A DNA stretch of 64,000 nt, from NCBI RefSeq assembly GCF_000788395.1, contig NZ_CP009888.1, positions 1,570,001-1,634,000 on the forward strand, read 5' to 3'. This document shows, piece by piece, positions 19,863-29,160 of this stretch (positions within the stretch are counted from its first letter, which is position 1; each line of letters starts with the position of its first letter). The position numbers were made by a program, and so were the translations under genes. The notes under the pieces were generated by a model. That model had not been told where the DNA came from. It saw nothing but the letters and a program-made list of their open reading frames with translations, and did not search any database. The stretch comes from Pseudoalteromonas piratica. Its GTDB lineage: Bacteria > Pseudomonadota > Gammaproteobacteria > Enterobacterales > Alteromonadaceae.

Positions 19863-20459
19863 GTGCTTGGTTTACCGAGAACGGGCACTACAAGTGTGTG
19901 CGCAGCAGCATTAGAACTGGGATTTAAAACCGCACATACGGTGTATATTCAAGAGACGTTAGAAGCAGCTGAGTTTATCGCTGATACCCCTGTGTTTCAT
20001 GACTATGACACGCTGCTTGCAAGGTTTCCTAATGCGAAATTTATATACCTAGAGCGGGATTTAGCTAATTGGTTGCCCTCAATTAAAGTGTTATTAAGTC
20101 GGATGGCTGAACGGCTATTAACAGAGCATGGTGGTTTTTTCCCAAGTTTAAAGCGCTGCTATGGCGAGGTTTTTTATCCGTTAACAACAGAAAGCATGTT
20201 AGATGATAATCACTTAACAGCGCGCTATTTTGCACACCGTGATGCAGTACTTGCCTTTTTTGAACGCATAGATAACCCTCGCCTCATCATTAATTTATCA
20301 GATCCTCAAAGCTATCAGCATTTTTGTCATTTTTTAGAAAAAGCGCCAAAAGGTGGATTCGAGCAGCTGAATGTTAATGGCAAAGTGACTGCGTGGAAGC
20401 AAATTAAAAGTCCGCTGAAACTTGATTCAACACGCAATGGTAAAGCGGATTTAAAATAG
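19863..20459 (+). CDS. Sulfotransferase-family P-loop protein
   Basis: About 198 residues. The N-terminal LGLPRTGTTSVCAAALELGF is the 5'-phosphosulfate-binding loop of the sulfotransferase fold, and KFIYLERDLANWLPSI matches the 3'-phosphate-binding region. The first possible standard start, GTG 19863, cuts off most of the first beta strand. The in-frame reading extends back to a stop at 19821-19823, with no ATG, GTG or TTG in between. ATT 19842 sits 6 bases after AAGAGGTG and would give ISSQKIFVLGLPRTGTT, the usual family N-terminus. A role as a PAPS-dependent sulfotransferase is likely but the acceptor is unknown. Confidence 0.65.
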   Translation: MLGLPRTGTTSVCAAALELGFKTAHTVYIQETLEAAEFIADTPVFHDYDTLLARFPNAKFIYLERDLANWLPSIKVLLSRMAERLLTEHGGFFPSLKRCYGEVFYPLTTESMLDDNHLTARYFAHRDAVLAFFERIDNPRLIINLSDPQSYQHFCHFLEKAPKGGFEQLNVNGKVTAWKQIKSPLKLDSTRNGKADLK

Positions 20460-20519
20460 ACATCTTGCATGCTGACCTTTAAACTGCGGCTAATTTAAAT
20501 TGAAGACAATTAGCTAAGT

Positions 20520-21092
20520 ATGTTTGAACTAAAATACAAAACGCCATTTTCTTGGACAGAAGCGGTAATGGCCGATTTTGATACCTTTTTACAAGACCAT
20601 GCCGCTGCTGAAAAAAAGGCATCGGGTATGGCGCTATCAATGCTGTCGCATTATCCTGACCGTCGTAAATTAGTCCGTGCAATGACAGACTTAGCATTGG
20701 AAGAAATGATCCACTTTAAACAAGTGGTTAAAATCTTGCTTGAACGAAATATTACGCTGGGCAAAGACACCAAAGACACTTATGTGAAAGATTTACGTGC
20801 GCTTTTCCGTCAAGGTAAGGATGTATTTTTATTAGACCGTCTAATTGTTGCAGCGGTTATAGAAGCTAGAGGCTATGAGCGTTTTTCGTTAGTTGCTGAA
20901 GCCCTTGAAGAAGGTAAAGAGAAAGACTTTTACGTCACCATAGCAAAATCAGAAGAAAAACACGCTTTTTTATTTGTTGAATTAGCATACGAATATTTTG
21001 ATAAGGCAGTGGTAGATGCGCGATTAGAAGAAATTTTAGAAGCGGAAGCGGAAATTTGTGCCAAGCTGCCGCACACAGCGGCGCTTCACTAG
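20520..21092 (+). CDS. miaE: tRNA-(ms2io6A37) hydroxylase MiaE
   Basis: 190 residues. A ferritin-like four-helix diiron protein: LALEEMIHFKQV, VIEARGYERF and KSEEKHAFLFVELA supply the Glu and His ligands of the E-x-x-H sites. It hydroxylates the isopentenyl group of ms2i6A37 in tRNA. The length and N-terminus (FELKYKTPFSWTEAV) fit the MiaE found in Pseudomonas and marine gammaproteobacteria. It is probably a single-gene unit, since the next gene is convergent 9 bases away. Confidence 0.85.
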   Translation: MFELKYKTPFSWTEAVMADFDTFLQDHAAAEKKASGMALSMLSHYPDRRKLVRAMTDLALEEMIHFKQVVKILLERNITLGKDTKDTYVKDLRALFRQGKDVFLLDRLIVAAVIEARGYERFSLVAEALEEGKEKDFYVTIAKSEEKHAFLFVELAYEYFDKAVVDARLEEILEAEAEICAKLPHTAALH

Positions 21093-21101
21093 CACTTTTG
21101 C

Positions 21102-21635
21102 TTAGTCTAGCGTTAGATTAAGCAAATTTTTTGCAATATGCTCAAGTAAAAAGGTTTCACGCACAATGCTGATACCTTTTTTTTCTGACTCAGCCATTGT
21201 TTGCTTGTTGTAGGCAATGGCTTTTTCAATGTCGACCCAGTGTACCGTCATACCATTGGCAATTTCGTAATCTTCTAAGTTCTGCTGATCAAATTCATTA
21301 TCGATTTCGCATGTAAAGCAATAAGATAGCATTTCAATTATTTGACCGTCTTGCTTGTAGTTAGCACGAAATTCACGAATGAGCCCGTAGGGGGTAATGT
21401 TGTCGATTTCGCGTGCACCGGTTTCTTCTTTTAATTCTCTTATTAGTGCTTGCTGGAGGCTCTCACCGTGGTCTACCCCGCCACCTGGTAATGAGTAATC
21501 ACGATAACGCTCAGTATGAAGTAGTAAAACTTGCTGTCCTCTAGTGACAATTGCGCGCGTAGCAGGGCGTAAGATATGTTGATGATTATTGAGGGCAAAG
21601 TCATCAACAAAATGGAACTCTTTAATTACTTGCAT
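21102..21635 (-). CDS. Nudix hydrolase
   Basis: 177 residues. The Nudix box is complete: GGGVDHGESLQQALIRELKE followed by ETGAR, matching G-x5-E-x7-R-E-U-x-E-E-x-G. An N-terminal extension (VIKEFHFVDDFAL) and the strand ATRAIVTRGQQVLLLHTERY precede it. It would hydrolyse a nucleoside-diphosphate-linked substrate; the specificity is not readable. It is convergent with miaE and starts 154 bases from the AbgT gene, which diverges. Confidence 0.85.
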   Translation of the reverse strand: MQVIKEFHFVDDFALNNHQHILRPATRAIVTRGQQVLLLHTERYRDYSLPGGGVDHGESLQQALIRELKEETGAREIDNITPYGLIREFRANYKQDGQIIEMLSYCFTCEIDNEFDQQNLEDYEIANGMTVHWVDIEKAIAYNKQTMAESEKKGISIVRETFLLEHIAKNLLNLTLD

Positions 21636-21788
21636 AACACAACCTGCTTTGTCAAAAGATGCGAATAGTAGCCTGCCAAAATGTAAATTAAAAGCAAAAT
21701 AAAAGGCTGGTTAAAACAAAATAAGTTTCCTTTATCGCGACATCGTTTATGATAAATTAGCAAGAATTATAACTATTAGGGAAATACC

Positions 21789-23342
21789 ATGTCATCGAGT
21801 AACACTGATGCACAGACGCAAAAAGTAAAACCCATAGATAAATTTCTAAATGGTATTGAGTACGTTGGAAATAAATTGCCAGATCCGGCAATGATTTTTT
21901 TATTCTCAATGTTATTAATTTGGGTACTTTCTGCGATTTTTTCAAATTATACGTTTTCAGCAATTGATCCTCGCACAGGCGAAGCAATAGTTGTTAATAA
22001 TTTACTGACAGGCGATAGCCTTGCCGCCTTTTTAGCTAATATGGTTAAAACATTCACTGGTTTCGCGCCACTGGGCGTTGTGCTAGTGGCTATGTTGGGT
22101 GTAGGTGTAGCAGAGCACTCTGGCTATATTAATACTGGCCTGAAGTTAATGCTAAAACGCACACCAAAAGCACTTTTAACGCCGTGTGTCATCTTAATTG
22201 CGATTGTCAGCCACACAGCAACAGATGCGGGCTATGTGCTAGTAATCCCATTAGCAGGTGTAATTTTTTACGCCATGGGTCGTCATCCACTAGTTGGTAT
22301 TGCAGCCGCATTTGCTGGTGTAAGTGGTGGTTTTAGTGCTAACTTCATTCCTTCGGGTATCGATCCTTTACTGCAAAGTTTCACGCAAAGTGCTGCACAA
22401 ATTATTGATCCAACGATTGAGGTAAATCCATTAAATAACTGGTATTTCACTTCGGCATCAAGCTTATTTATTGTGTTATTAGGCTGGTACATTACTGACA
22501 AGATTATTGAACCTCGTTTAAATAAGGTTGCGCTTGATGGCGATACTGATGACTTACCAAGTTTTGACCAAATCACTGATACTGAGCGAAAGGGCTTCTA
22601 TATTGCTTCAGCGGTGATGCTTGCTGGTCTTGCACTACTTGCTTATGCTGCTTGGGGAGAAAGTTCACCATTAAGAAGCAAAGAGGGCTCGCTCACCGAT
22701 TTTAAAGCGCCACTAATGCAATCTATTGTGCCGATTATCTTTTTAGTTTTTTGGATACCTGGTGCCGTTTATGGCTTTGTTGTGGGTACCTTTAAATCAA
22801 GTAAAGACATGATTGATGCAATGACCAAAGCAATGCATGGTATGGCATATTATGTGGTTATGGCATTCTTCTGTGCATTGTTTATTGCGGCTTTCTCTCA
22901 ATCAAACTTGGGAGCGCTATTAGCAATTGAGGGTGCGGAAGTACTTAAAGCAATGCAATTACCAAGCGCTGTTACAGTCGTTGGCATTATTTTCTTAACT
23001 GGTTTTGTCAATCTATTTGTTGGTTCAAGTAGTGCAAAATGGGCGTTATTAGGGCCAATTTTTGTACCTATGCTAATGCAGCTAGGGATTTCACCTGACT
23101 TAACACAGGCGGCTTATCGTATTGGTGATTCAAGCTCTAATATTATTACGCCGTTAATGCCTTACTTCCCGCTGGTGGTGGTTTACTGTCAAAAGTATGT
23201 TAAAAATACCGGTATTGGTACATTAATCGCGCTTATGATCCCGTATTCAATTGCCTTTATGATTGGCTGGACCTTGTTCTTATTGGCTTATTGGGGTTTA
23301 GGTATTCAGCTTGGATTACAGGCAAGTTACACCTATGGTTAA
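21789..23342 (+). CDS. AbgT-family transporter
   Basis: 517 residues with about 11-13 hydrophobic segments. AbgT/MtrF features: DKFLNGIEYVGNKLPDPAMIF at the N-terminus, the hairpin region AAFAGVSGGFSANFIPSGIDP, and FVNLFVGSSSAKWALLGPIF near the C-terminal hairpin. Members move p-aminobenzoyl-glutamate or export sulfonamides at the inner membrane; the true substrate here is unknown. It is flanked by a terminator and a divergent Nudix gene, so it is monocistronic. Confidence 0.85.
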   Translation: MSSSNTDAQTQKVKPIDKFLNGIEYVGNKLPDPAMIFLFSMLLIWVLSAIFSNYTFSAIDPRTGEAIVVNNLLTGDSLAAFLANMVKTFTGFAPLGVVLVAMLGVGVAEHSGYINTGLKLMLKRTPKALLTPCVILIAIVSHTATDAGYVLVIPLAGVIFYAMGRHPLVGIAAAFAGVSGGFSANFIPSGIDPLLQSFTQSAAQIIDPTIEVNPLNNWYFTSASSLFIVLLGWYITDKIIEPRLNKVALDGDTDDLPSFDQITDTERKGFYIASAVMLAGLALLAYAAWGESSPLRSKEGSLTDFKAPLMQSIVPIIFLVFWIPGAVYGFVVGTFKSSKDMIDAMTKAMHGMAYYVVMAFFCALFIAAFSQSNLGALLAIEGAEVLKAMQLPSAVTVVGIIFLTGFVNLFVGSSSAKWALLGPIFVPMLMQLGISPDLTQAAYRIGDSSSNIITPLMPYFPLVVVYCQKYVKNTGIGTLIALMIPYSIAFMIGWTLFLLAYWGLGIQLGLQASYTYG

Positions 23343-23365
23343 CTATTAACTCTAGAGGTAGAAAT

Positions 23366-23395
23366 AAAAACAGCAGGTATTATCCTGCTGTTTTT
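23366..23395. terminator. Rho-independent terminator
   Basis: AAAAACAGCAGG, a 6-base TATTAT loop and CCTGCTGTTTTT. The T-run is on the plus strand after the AbgT gene, and an A-tract makes it usable for the convergent anti-sigma gene as well. Confidence 0.85.
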
Positions 23396-23439
23396 GTTTG
23401 AGATGATGGCTCATTGTTACACTATATCTAAAGCATTAA

Positions 23440-24147
23440 TTAAATGCGCCATTGCAACGAATTTTGCAATTTATCATTATATGGCGAAAGTGCTTGGCCT
23501 TTCTCACCAAGTAAAATTAAATTAGCTTTATGACCTTGATAAGTCGCACCATCAAAGGATTCATCTGAGAAATACGATTCAGTGCGATATTGGTTGTTAC
23601 TTGGCACAATGAATAACGTCATTGGGCCTTGTTCAGTTTGAAACACTAAATGAAGACTCTTCTGCCCTTTAAAATCACAAAAAGTAAGGTAGCTTACTTG
23701 GTTGGGCAGTTCACTAAAATTACCACCAAAGCTGGCGAGCTTTGCATTCACCTCTTGTAAACTAAAGTCGTGCTTCACATTGGTCAACGAACTTGGCTCA
23801 TGGTAGATATGTGCAAGTGCATGTTGCTCTAAATTAAGTGGAGCGCCCATATTTAAATAAGTGAAAGACACACCAAATAAAAACGCGACTGATGCAGCTA
23901 ATGCTAAATGGATACGAGACTTTTTACGCTGTGTTTTAAATGCGTGTAAAGACTGATTTAACACTAATCGCTCAGCAAGGTTTTCTGGCACCGGAACGTT
24001 AAGTGCTTGTTCAATGTCGCTGTCGAGAGTTTTTAGTTCTTTACTAAATGCATTCGCATCTGGGTCTGCTTCAAGCGCCTCAAGTATGTCTTTATCGCTG
24101 GTATTCGGATCAGCATATAAACGACGACGTAGTTCTAATTCATCCAT
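23440..24147 (-). CDS. DUF3379-family anti-sigma-like membrane protein
   Basis: 235 residues. An acidic N-terminal cytoplasmic stretch (MDELELRRRLYADPNTSDKD) precedes one membrane segment (IHLALAASVAFLFGVSFTYL, about 80-100) and a periplasmic domain of about 130 residues. This is the layout of DUF3379 proteins, which pair with ECF sigma factors as probable anti-sigma factors. It overlaps the sigma gene by 8 bases, so the two are translated together. It is the last gene of the long bat operon and ends before a shared terminator. Confidence 0.8.
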   Translation of the reverse strand: MDELELRRRLYADPNTSDKDILEALEADPDANAFSKELKTLDSDIEQALNVPVPENLAERLVLNQSLHAFKTQRKKSRIHLALAASVAFLFGVSFTYLNMGAPLNLEQHALAHIYHEPSSLTNVKHDFSLQEVNAKLASFGGNFSELPNQVSYLTFCDFKGQKSLHLVFQTEQGPMTLFIVPSNNQYRTESYFSDESFDGATYQGHKANLILLGEKGQALSPYNDKLQNSLQWRI

Positions 24148-24694
24148 TGTTGATCCCCCTTTGTAAATTTGGTTGTAAGGTATCTTTTAGCTGGTTGCGA
24201 GCCCGAAATAAGCGTGTCATTACCGTGTTTTTATTGAGTGACAAAATGGATGCAATCTCATCACCACTAAAACCCATAACGACTTGTAATAGCAGTGGTT
24301 CACGATACTCTTCTTCCAGTTGCATGATGCGTTTTTGCAGTTGTGAACGCTCTGCATTTTGCTCCATATCGAGCGTTTCGGTATCACACAGTGTGTCTTG
24401 TTCCACATCACTGTAGTCAAACTGTTTGCGCTCAAAACGGCGGGCATTTTCCCGGCGTAAAATCGTAATTAACCATGCTTTTGCAGCTTGCTGATCCAGC
24501 AGAGAATCAAGCGAGCGCCAAGCCCTTAAAAATGTTTCTTGCACTAGGTCTTCTGCCACCGTAGGGTCACCTGCCAACCAGTATGCGAAGCGATATAGTT
24601 CTTTGTGATACACATTGACTAACGCTTCATATCGTTTTTGTTTATCAGCCATGTCAATTAAGACCTGACGTTGCTGTTTTTTCTTTCCGAACAT
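24140..24694 (-). CDS. ECF-type RNA polymerase sigma factor
   Basis: 184 residues. Sigma region 2 is ELYRFAYWLAGDPTVAEDLV followed by QETFLRAWRSL; region 4 is LLQVVMGFSGDEIASILSLN followed by KNTVMTRLFRAR with its helix-turn-helix. There is no region 1 or 3, so it is an ECF/group 4 sigma factor. It lies 10 bases after batD on the same strand and overlaps the DUF3379 gene by 8 bases. It likely responds to an envelope signal relayed by that protein; the target promoters are unknown. Confidence 0.88.
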   Translation of the reverse strand: MFGKKKQQRQVLIDMADKQKRYEALVNVYHKELYRFAYWLAGDPTVAEDLVQETFLRAWRSLDSLLDQQAAKAWLITILRRENARRFERKQFDYSDVEQDTLCDTETLDMEQNAERSQLQKRIMQLEEEYREPLLLQVVMGFSGDEIASILSLNKNTVMTRLFRARNQLKDTLQPNLQRGINNG

Positions 24695-24704
24695 TGAAAC
24701 TATT

Positions 24705-26315
24705 TTAATAGAGTTGGCTTAACTCATTCTCACCTTTAGGTTTTTTATTTAAACTTTTTATCTGTTGATAGATGTCGTTAAGGTCAACAGCATGGTTTTT
24801 ACCTGCATAGAGGTTAGCTTGTAAATGACTAACTGCATTATCAAAGTCGGTGTTATTAAGTGCTTTGCTAAGTTTAGTTAAATCTGCGCTACCTGTATGC
24901 GATTTACAGAGTTTAATCAGCTGATGGTAGAAGCTGCGTTGGTTATTTTCTTTGAGTGCAGCTTGTAACCCTGATAATGGATTGACAGTTAACAAATGAT
25001 CTTGATTTGTGTTCACAGGCGAATTCGTTTCGCGCTTTAGCCACCAAATAAAAAGTGTCACTAGCCAAAGTACATAACCTAGTATAACGAGCGGCCAGTA
25101 ATAAATAGGTTGCTCAAAGGCCTTTGCTGTTTGCTTAATTGTGAGCTCATCGGCAGGGGAGCTATTAGTTTGAATGGGCGTAGTTGTTGGTTGAATAAAG
25201 TTTGGGTCACCGACAACGGTCAGTGCTCTTGCAGGCAAAGTTGCATATTCAACCCGATTGGTTATTACGTTAAACCAAGGCACACGTACTTCTGGTAGGG
25301 TAAAGTCTCCTGGCGTTTGTGGCATCAGTGCAAATGATTCAACTTTTTGCGAAATGACTTTACCATTACGTACTAAATTGTTTGTGTCAGCTTGGTCTGA
25401 ATAGCTGCGCACACCCGTGATGCTAGGTAGATTGATTTCTGGTAGTTGCTCTTTGGTTATACCTAGTGCTGTGATAGTAATAGTACGAGTAATAGGTTCA
25501 CCAATCTGGTAACTTTGTTTTTCAGGTTGCCATTCTTCATTCAAGGTGACTAGTTCACTAGGTAACCAGTTCCCAGAAATATTGTTCGGGATCGGTTTAA
25601 TGGTTAATTGAATATCTCGGCCAATAGCGCTTGCTGCTCGGGTGCGGTAATTATCGCGAATACGGCCTTTAAAATAAGGTGATTTAACCGTGTATTGACC
25701 ACTTTTTTGCGGTTGAATAAGATAGTTACGCTCAATCACCAAATAGCGAATACCATCAATAATTTCATAACTCTCTTTTTGTTTTCCAAGTTGAGAAACA
25801 TTGGCGTTTTCTAATTCTGGCGAGCCAAGCTGCCCTTCAGTAAGATCATTCGCTAAAAATAGTTTAACCGTATAAACACCAGCTTGTTGAACATAGAGCT
25901 CATTATTTTCCATGCTCGTTTCAATATACACATCTTTGCTTTTGCTATCGGCATTGGAGGCTGCAACCACTTTCACTGTGATTGGACTTGATTGCATGTT
26001 AGCGACTGTAAAGCTGGGTATGGTGTAGTCACCAGGATTTCGTGCCATCAACTCAACTTGCCACTGTGTTGTGTGGTTTACTTGGCCGTTAATAATACTT
26101 GTATTGCTGCGCACTGATGTAGGGCCAACCACAAAGTGTTTAAGTAGTGCTGTGGTATCGGGTTGTTCACCTTTGACATTTTGCTCTGCACGAATGGTTA
26201 AATTAAAAAACTCACCTGCGAGTACAGGGTTACGATCAACACTGGCGCTTAGAGCTGCAACAGCTTGTAATGGCAGTAAAACAAGGCAAATTAAAACAAC
26301 AATGCGACTTACCAT
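24705..26315 (-). CDS. batD: BatD-like protein with signal peptide and C-terminal membrane anchor
   Basis: 536 residues. The signal peptide (SRIVVLICLVLLPLQAVAALSA) is followed by a beta-rich periplasmic part with repeated DUF-type strands (VKLFLANDLTEGQLGSPELE, RNPGDYTIPSFTVA). One C-terminal membrane segment (LVILGYVLWLVTLFIWWLKR, about residues 410-430) leads to a helical cytoplasmic tail. This is the BatD (oxygen tolerance) architecture of the moxR-bat operons. It overlaps the preceding BatB/C gene by 7 bases and lies 10 bases before the sigma gene. Confidence 0.8.
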   Translation of the reverse strand: MVSRIVVLICLVLLPLQAVAALSASVDRNPVLAGEFFNLTIRAEQNVKGEQPDTTALLKHFVVGPTSVRSNTSIINGQVNHTTQWQVELMARNPGDYTIPSFTVANMQSSPITVKVVAASNADSKSKDVYIETSMENNELYVQQAGVYTVKLFLANDLTEGQLGSPELENANVSQLGKQKESYEIIDGIRYLVIERNYLIQPQKSGQYTVKSPYFKGRIRDNYRTRAASAIGRDIQLTIKPIPNNISGNWLPSELVTLNEEWQPEKQSYQIGEPITRTITITALGITKEQLPEINLPSITGVRSYSDQADTNNLVRNGKVISQKVESFALMPQTPGDFTLPEVRVPWFNVITNRVEYATLPARALTVVGDPNFIQPTTTPIQTNSSPADELTIKQTAKAFEQPIYYWPLVILGYVLWLVTLFIWWLKRETNSPVNTNQDHLLTVNPLSGLQAALKENNQRSFYHQLIKLCKSHTGSADLTKLSKALNNTDFDNAVSHLQANLYAGKNHAVDLNDIYQQIKSLNKKPKGENELSQLY

Positions 26316-28183
26316 GACTTCTCAACTCCTTGCTGCTGGATGCGCTGACGGTATCTTTTTTGACTTTCTAATTTCATTTTATTGCGTAACAAAATGGCCG
26401 GATCATCCGGTACCTTTCTTAATAATTGGTTAATAATTTGAACTTGTTCTTTTTCTTCCGGCGTTAATTCAGGTGCTTGATTTGCTGCTTGCTGAGAAAG
26501 AGGCTGCTGTGGCGGTTGTTCATGCGCTTCATCTGACTTTTCATTGGGCTCAGGTTTTGTTTCGGGTGCTTGCTTTGGCTCATCACTTTTAGCTTCTTCT
26601 GAGTCAGCTTTCATCTCAGGTTGGTTATTGTTTTGCTGCGTAGAATCACTGCTGTTCTTACTTTCCTCGCTGTTGTTCTCTTGCTGACCCTGTTGTTGCG
26701 ATTGATTTTGTTCCTGCTGGTTTTGCTGCTGCGATTGTTCACCCGATTGCTCACCTTGCTGTTGGTTTTGATCGCTTTGTTGCTGCTCATCACTTTGTTG
26801 TTGATCATCACCATTTTGCTGTTGTTGATTTTGTTGCTGTTGCTTCAAATCTTCCAACAAAGCCTTATTTTCCTGAGCTTCTTCAAACTCAGGCTGTTGT
26901 TTTAGAGCTTTTTCATATGCTGCAATAGCTTCATCAAAGCGGTTGAGTTTTGCCAGTGCATTGCCTTGATTATATAGCCCTTGGGCACTGCTATCTTGTT
27001 GGAATTTACTTAAGGCATTTTCAAAATCGCCTTGCTGGTAGAGTGCCGAGCCTGAAAGGTTTGCAGTATTTGACTGTGCTGCCGCCTCGTAATTTTGTTG
27101 TTGATAAGCTTGGTGCGCACGTTGTTCATCATTTAATAGCCAATTAGGCAGGGAAAATGCGTAACTTAACTCAGGTTTAAATAAGACTACACAGCATAAT
27201 CCCAGTAAAAATTTAGGCTGTTGCTTTAACATCATAAAACCTAGTGGAATTAATAAGAATACTAGGTAAATACCGCCATCAATCGGTTGCTCGCTTGTTT
27301 GTTCGTGTTTAATAACATCATCCGCGTTGGATGAGGATGGTTTGAATAAGGCCAAATCAGAATCATTAACCTGATAAAAGCTAAATTTCCCGCCACTATT
27401 GGACGCGAGTTGCTGTAACAAGCTTAAATTAGCTTTTGGAATGACAATTTGCCCATAGTTATCTTTTAAAAAACCTTCATCTGGCAATTGAATAGGCGCA
27501 CCTTGCTCAGTTGCGACAGAATAAATATGCAACTTCATTTTGTGTTGTTTGACGAGTTTTTCGATATCACGGCTTTCGTCAAAATCATCAATGCCATCAG
27601 TAATCCAATAAATTTCACCATTGCTTACCTTCGCTTGGTTGAGTAGGTCAACCGCTAAAGAAATGCCTGCGTAGGCATTACTGCCGGGAACTGGCATAAT
27701 TTCAGGGCTTAGGCTTGGAATTAAATTAGCCAGCGTTTGATGGTCTGAAGTGAGCGGTGAAATTGTATAAGCATCATTACTATAGGCAACTAAAGCCAAG
27801 TCGCTTTCTTTTAAAATATCGGCAAGCGTAAGCGCTTTAAAACGCGCTTGCGTTAAACGGTTTGGCTTAATATCTTGGCTGTACATTGAGCGCGACATAT
27901 CCATAACAATAACTCTGGCATGTTTACTCTTATAAATTGGCAAAGGCTGTGATTGCCAACTCGGACCTGCGAGGGCACATACACTGACAATTAAAAACAA
28001 ACTTAACCACAATGAATTGATTTTCGTTTGTTTACTTTCACCATCAAGAAGAAACTGGGCAAGGTGAGGTGCAATTGGGCTGCTACCAAGATGTTTGCGC
28101 TTTTTTAATAGTTGCAAAACGATAACGCATGCAACCAAGGGTATTAAATAAAATGCTTCGGGACGAATAAATTCAATAGTCAT
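26309..28183 (-). CDS. BatB/BatC-type protein: von Willebrand A plus TPR and Gln-rich region
   Basis: 624 residues. Two N-terminal membrane segments flank a start; then a VWA domain with MIDAS motif VMDMSRSMYSQ (D-x-S-x-S, about residue 95), a further membrane segment (about 310-345), TPR repeats (FENALSKFQQDSSAQGLYNQ, RFDEAIAAYEKALKQQPEFE) and a 100-residue Gln/Asn/Glu/Ser low-complexity stretch. BatB and BatC are separate in many genomes, so this is a fusion. It probably acts with BatA as an inner-membrane scaffold. It overlaps batA by 4 and batD by 7 bases. Confidence 0.8.
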   Translation of the reverse strand: MTIEFIRPEAFYLIPLVACVIVLQLLKKRKHLGSSPIAPHLAQFLLDGESKQTKINSLWLSLFLIVSVCALAGPSWQSQPLPIYKSKHARVIVMDMSRSMYSQDIKPNRLTQARFKALTLADILKESDLALVAYSNDAYTISPLTSDHQTLANLIPSLSPEIMPVPGSNAYAGISLAVDLLNQAKVSNGEIYWITDGIDDFDESRDIEKLVKQHKMKLHIYSVATEQGAPIQLPDEGFLKDNYGQIVIPKANLSLLQQLASNSGGKFSFYQVNDSDLALFKPSSSNADDVIKHEQTSEQPIDGGIYLVFLLIPLGFMMLKQQPKFLLGLCCVVLFKPELSYAFSLPNWLLNDEQRAHQAYQQQNYEAAAQSNTANLSGSALYQQGDFENALSKFQQDSSAQGLYNQGNALAKLNRFDEAIAAYEKALKQQPEFEEAQENKALLEDLKQQQQNQQQQNGDDQQQSDEQQQSDQNQQQGEQSGEQSQQQNQQEQNQSQQQGQQENNSEESKNSSDSTQQNNNQPEMKADSEEAKSDEPKQAPETKPEPNEKSDEAHEQPPQQPLSQQAANQAPELTPEEKEQVQIINQLLRKVPDDPAILLRNKMKLESQKRYRQRIQQQGVEKSW

Positions 28184-29160
28184 GCGCCACTCCTTAATCG
28201 TAACGTTTTAAGGCTATTCACTAAGGTCTGAGTAAACAGTAATAACACAATGATAAATAATGGAATATAAAATAATGCTGTTTGTGGACGAACGGTTTCG
28301 CTGTTGTCGCTTATCGGCTCAAGTTGGTCTAGCATTTGGTAAATACGTTGTAAGCTTTCAACATCCGTGGCACGAAAGTATTGGCCGCCAGTTTCTCTGG
28401 CAATTTCGGTTAATAAGCTTTCATCAAGTGCGCTGCCTCGTTGCATTTGAAAGCCAAAAAAGTTTGACTGACTATCAGCGCCTACACCCACGGTATACAC
28501 TTTTATGCCTGCATCTTTTGCAAGAATGAGAGCTTCTTCTGGGGCAAGGTTGCCCGCAGTATTTTGACCGTCAGTTAATAAAATTAGTATGCGGTTACTA
28601 TCATCCTTCAAGGCAAAGCGTTTAACTGCAAGGCCAAGTGCATCGCCAATAGCAGTCGCTTGACCAACTAAGCCAATTTGCGCTTCTTCTAACATTTTAG
28701 CGACTGTGGTGAGGTCTCGGGTGAGTGGGGTTTGTAAAAATGCGGTATCAGCAAATAAAATGAGTCCTAATCTATCGCCTGTGCGAGCAGTAATAAACTC
28801 ATTAAGTACGGCTTTTACAACTGATAGCCTGTCAATGTACTGCCCTTGATACTGCATATCTTGTTCGCGCATTGAGGTTGATAAATCAACTGCCAGCATG
28901 ATTTCTCGTCCTTCATTTGGCAGCTGAATGGGTTCGCCATAATATTTGGGGTGAGCGAGGGCGACGCATAAACAAAGCCAAATAATCCAAGGCCAGATTG
29001 AAAAACGTGCTGGCTGACTGATGCTACCTGTTTGCACCATTGGGTTGTGGTAAAGCGCGGTTGTGCGAACAATGGCTGTTTGCTGACTTTTTTGTAACTT
29101 GGTTAGCAATAGTGGCAGTGGTAACAATAGAAATGCGAATGGCCAAGCAAACTCAAACAT
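28180..29160 (-). CDS. batA: BatA-like VWA membrane protein
   Basis: 326 residues. Two N-terminal membrane segments (AWPFAFLLLPLPLLL, FSIWPWIIWLCLCVALA) precede a VWA domain with MIDAS residues in MLAVDLSTSMREQDMQ, the Thr loop DTAFLQTPLTRDL and ILILLTDGQNTAG. A C-terminal segment (ALFYIPLFIIVLLLFTQTLV) anchors it. It probably works with MoxR and BatB/C at the inner membrane on envelope protein assembly. It overlaps the genes on both sides (8 and 4 bases). Confidence 0.85.
   Translation of the reverse strand: MFEFAWPFAFLLLPLPLLLTKLQKSQQTAIVRTTALYHNPMVQTGSISQPARFSIWPWIIWLCLCVALAHPKYYGEPIQLPNEGREIMLAVDLSTSMREQDMQYQGQYIDRLSVVKAVLNEFITARTGDRLGLILFADTAFLQTPLTRDLTTVAKMLEEAQIGLVGQATAIGDALGLAVKRFALKDDSNRILILLTDGQNTAGNLAPEEALILAKDAGIKVYTVGVGADSQSNFFGFQMQRGSALDESLLTEIARETGGQYFRATDVESLQRIYQMLDQLEPISDNSETVRPQTALFYIPLFIIVLLLFTQTLVNSLKTLRLRSGA

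Noticed and set aside
24048..24416. 122-codon plus-strand frame opposite the sigma and anti-sigma genes
   Set aside because: Low-complexity Ser/Cys-rich translation, opposite strand to two clear genes.
26621..26905. Leucine-rich plus-strand frame of 94 codons
   Set aside because: It is the antisense reading of the CAG/CAA-rich tract of the BatB/C gene; its Leu-rich translation is an artefact of that repeat.
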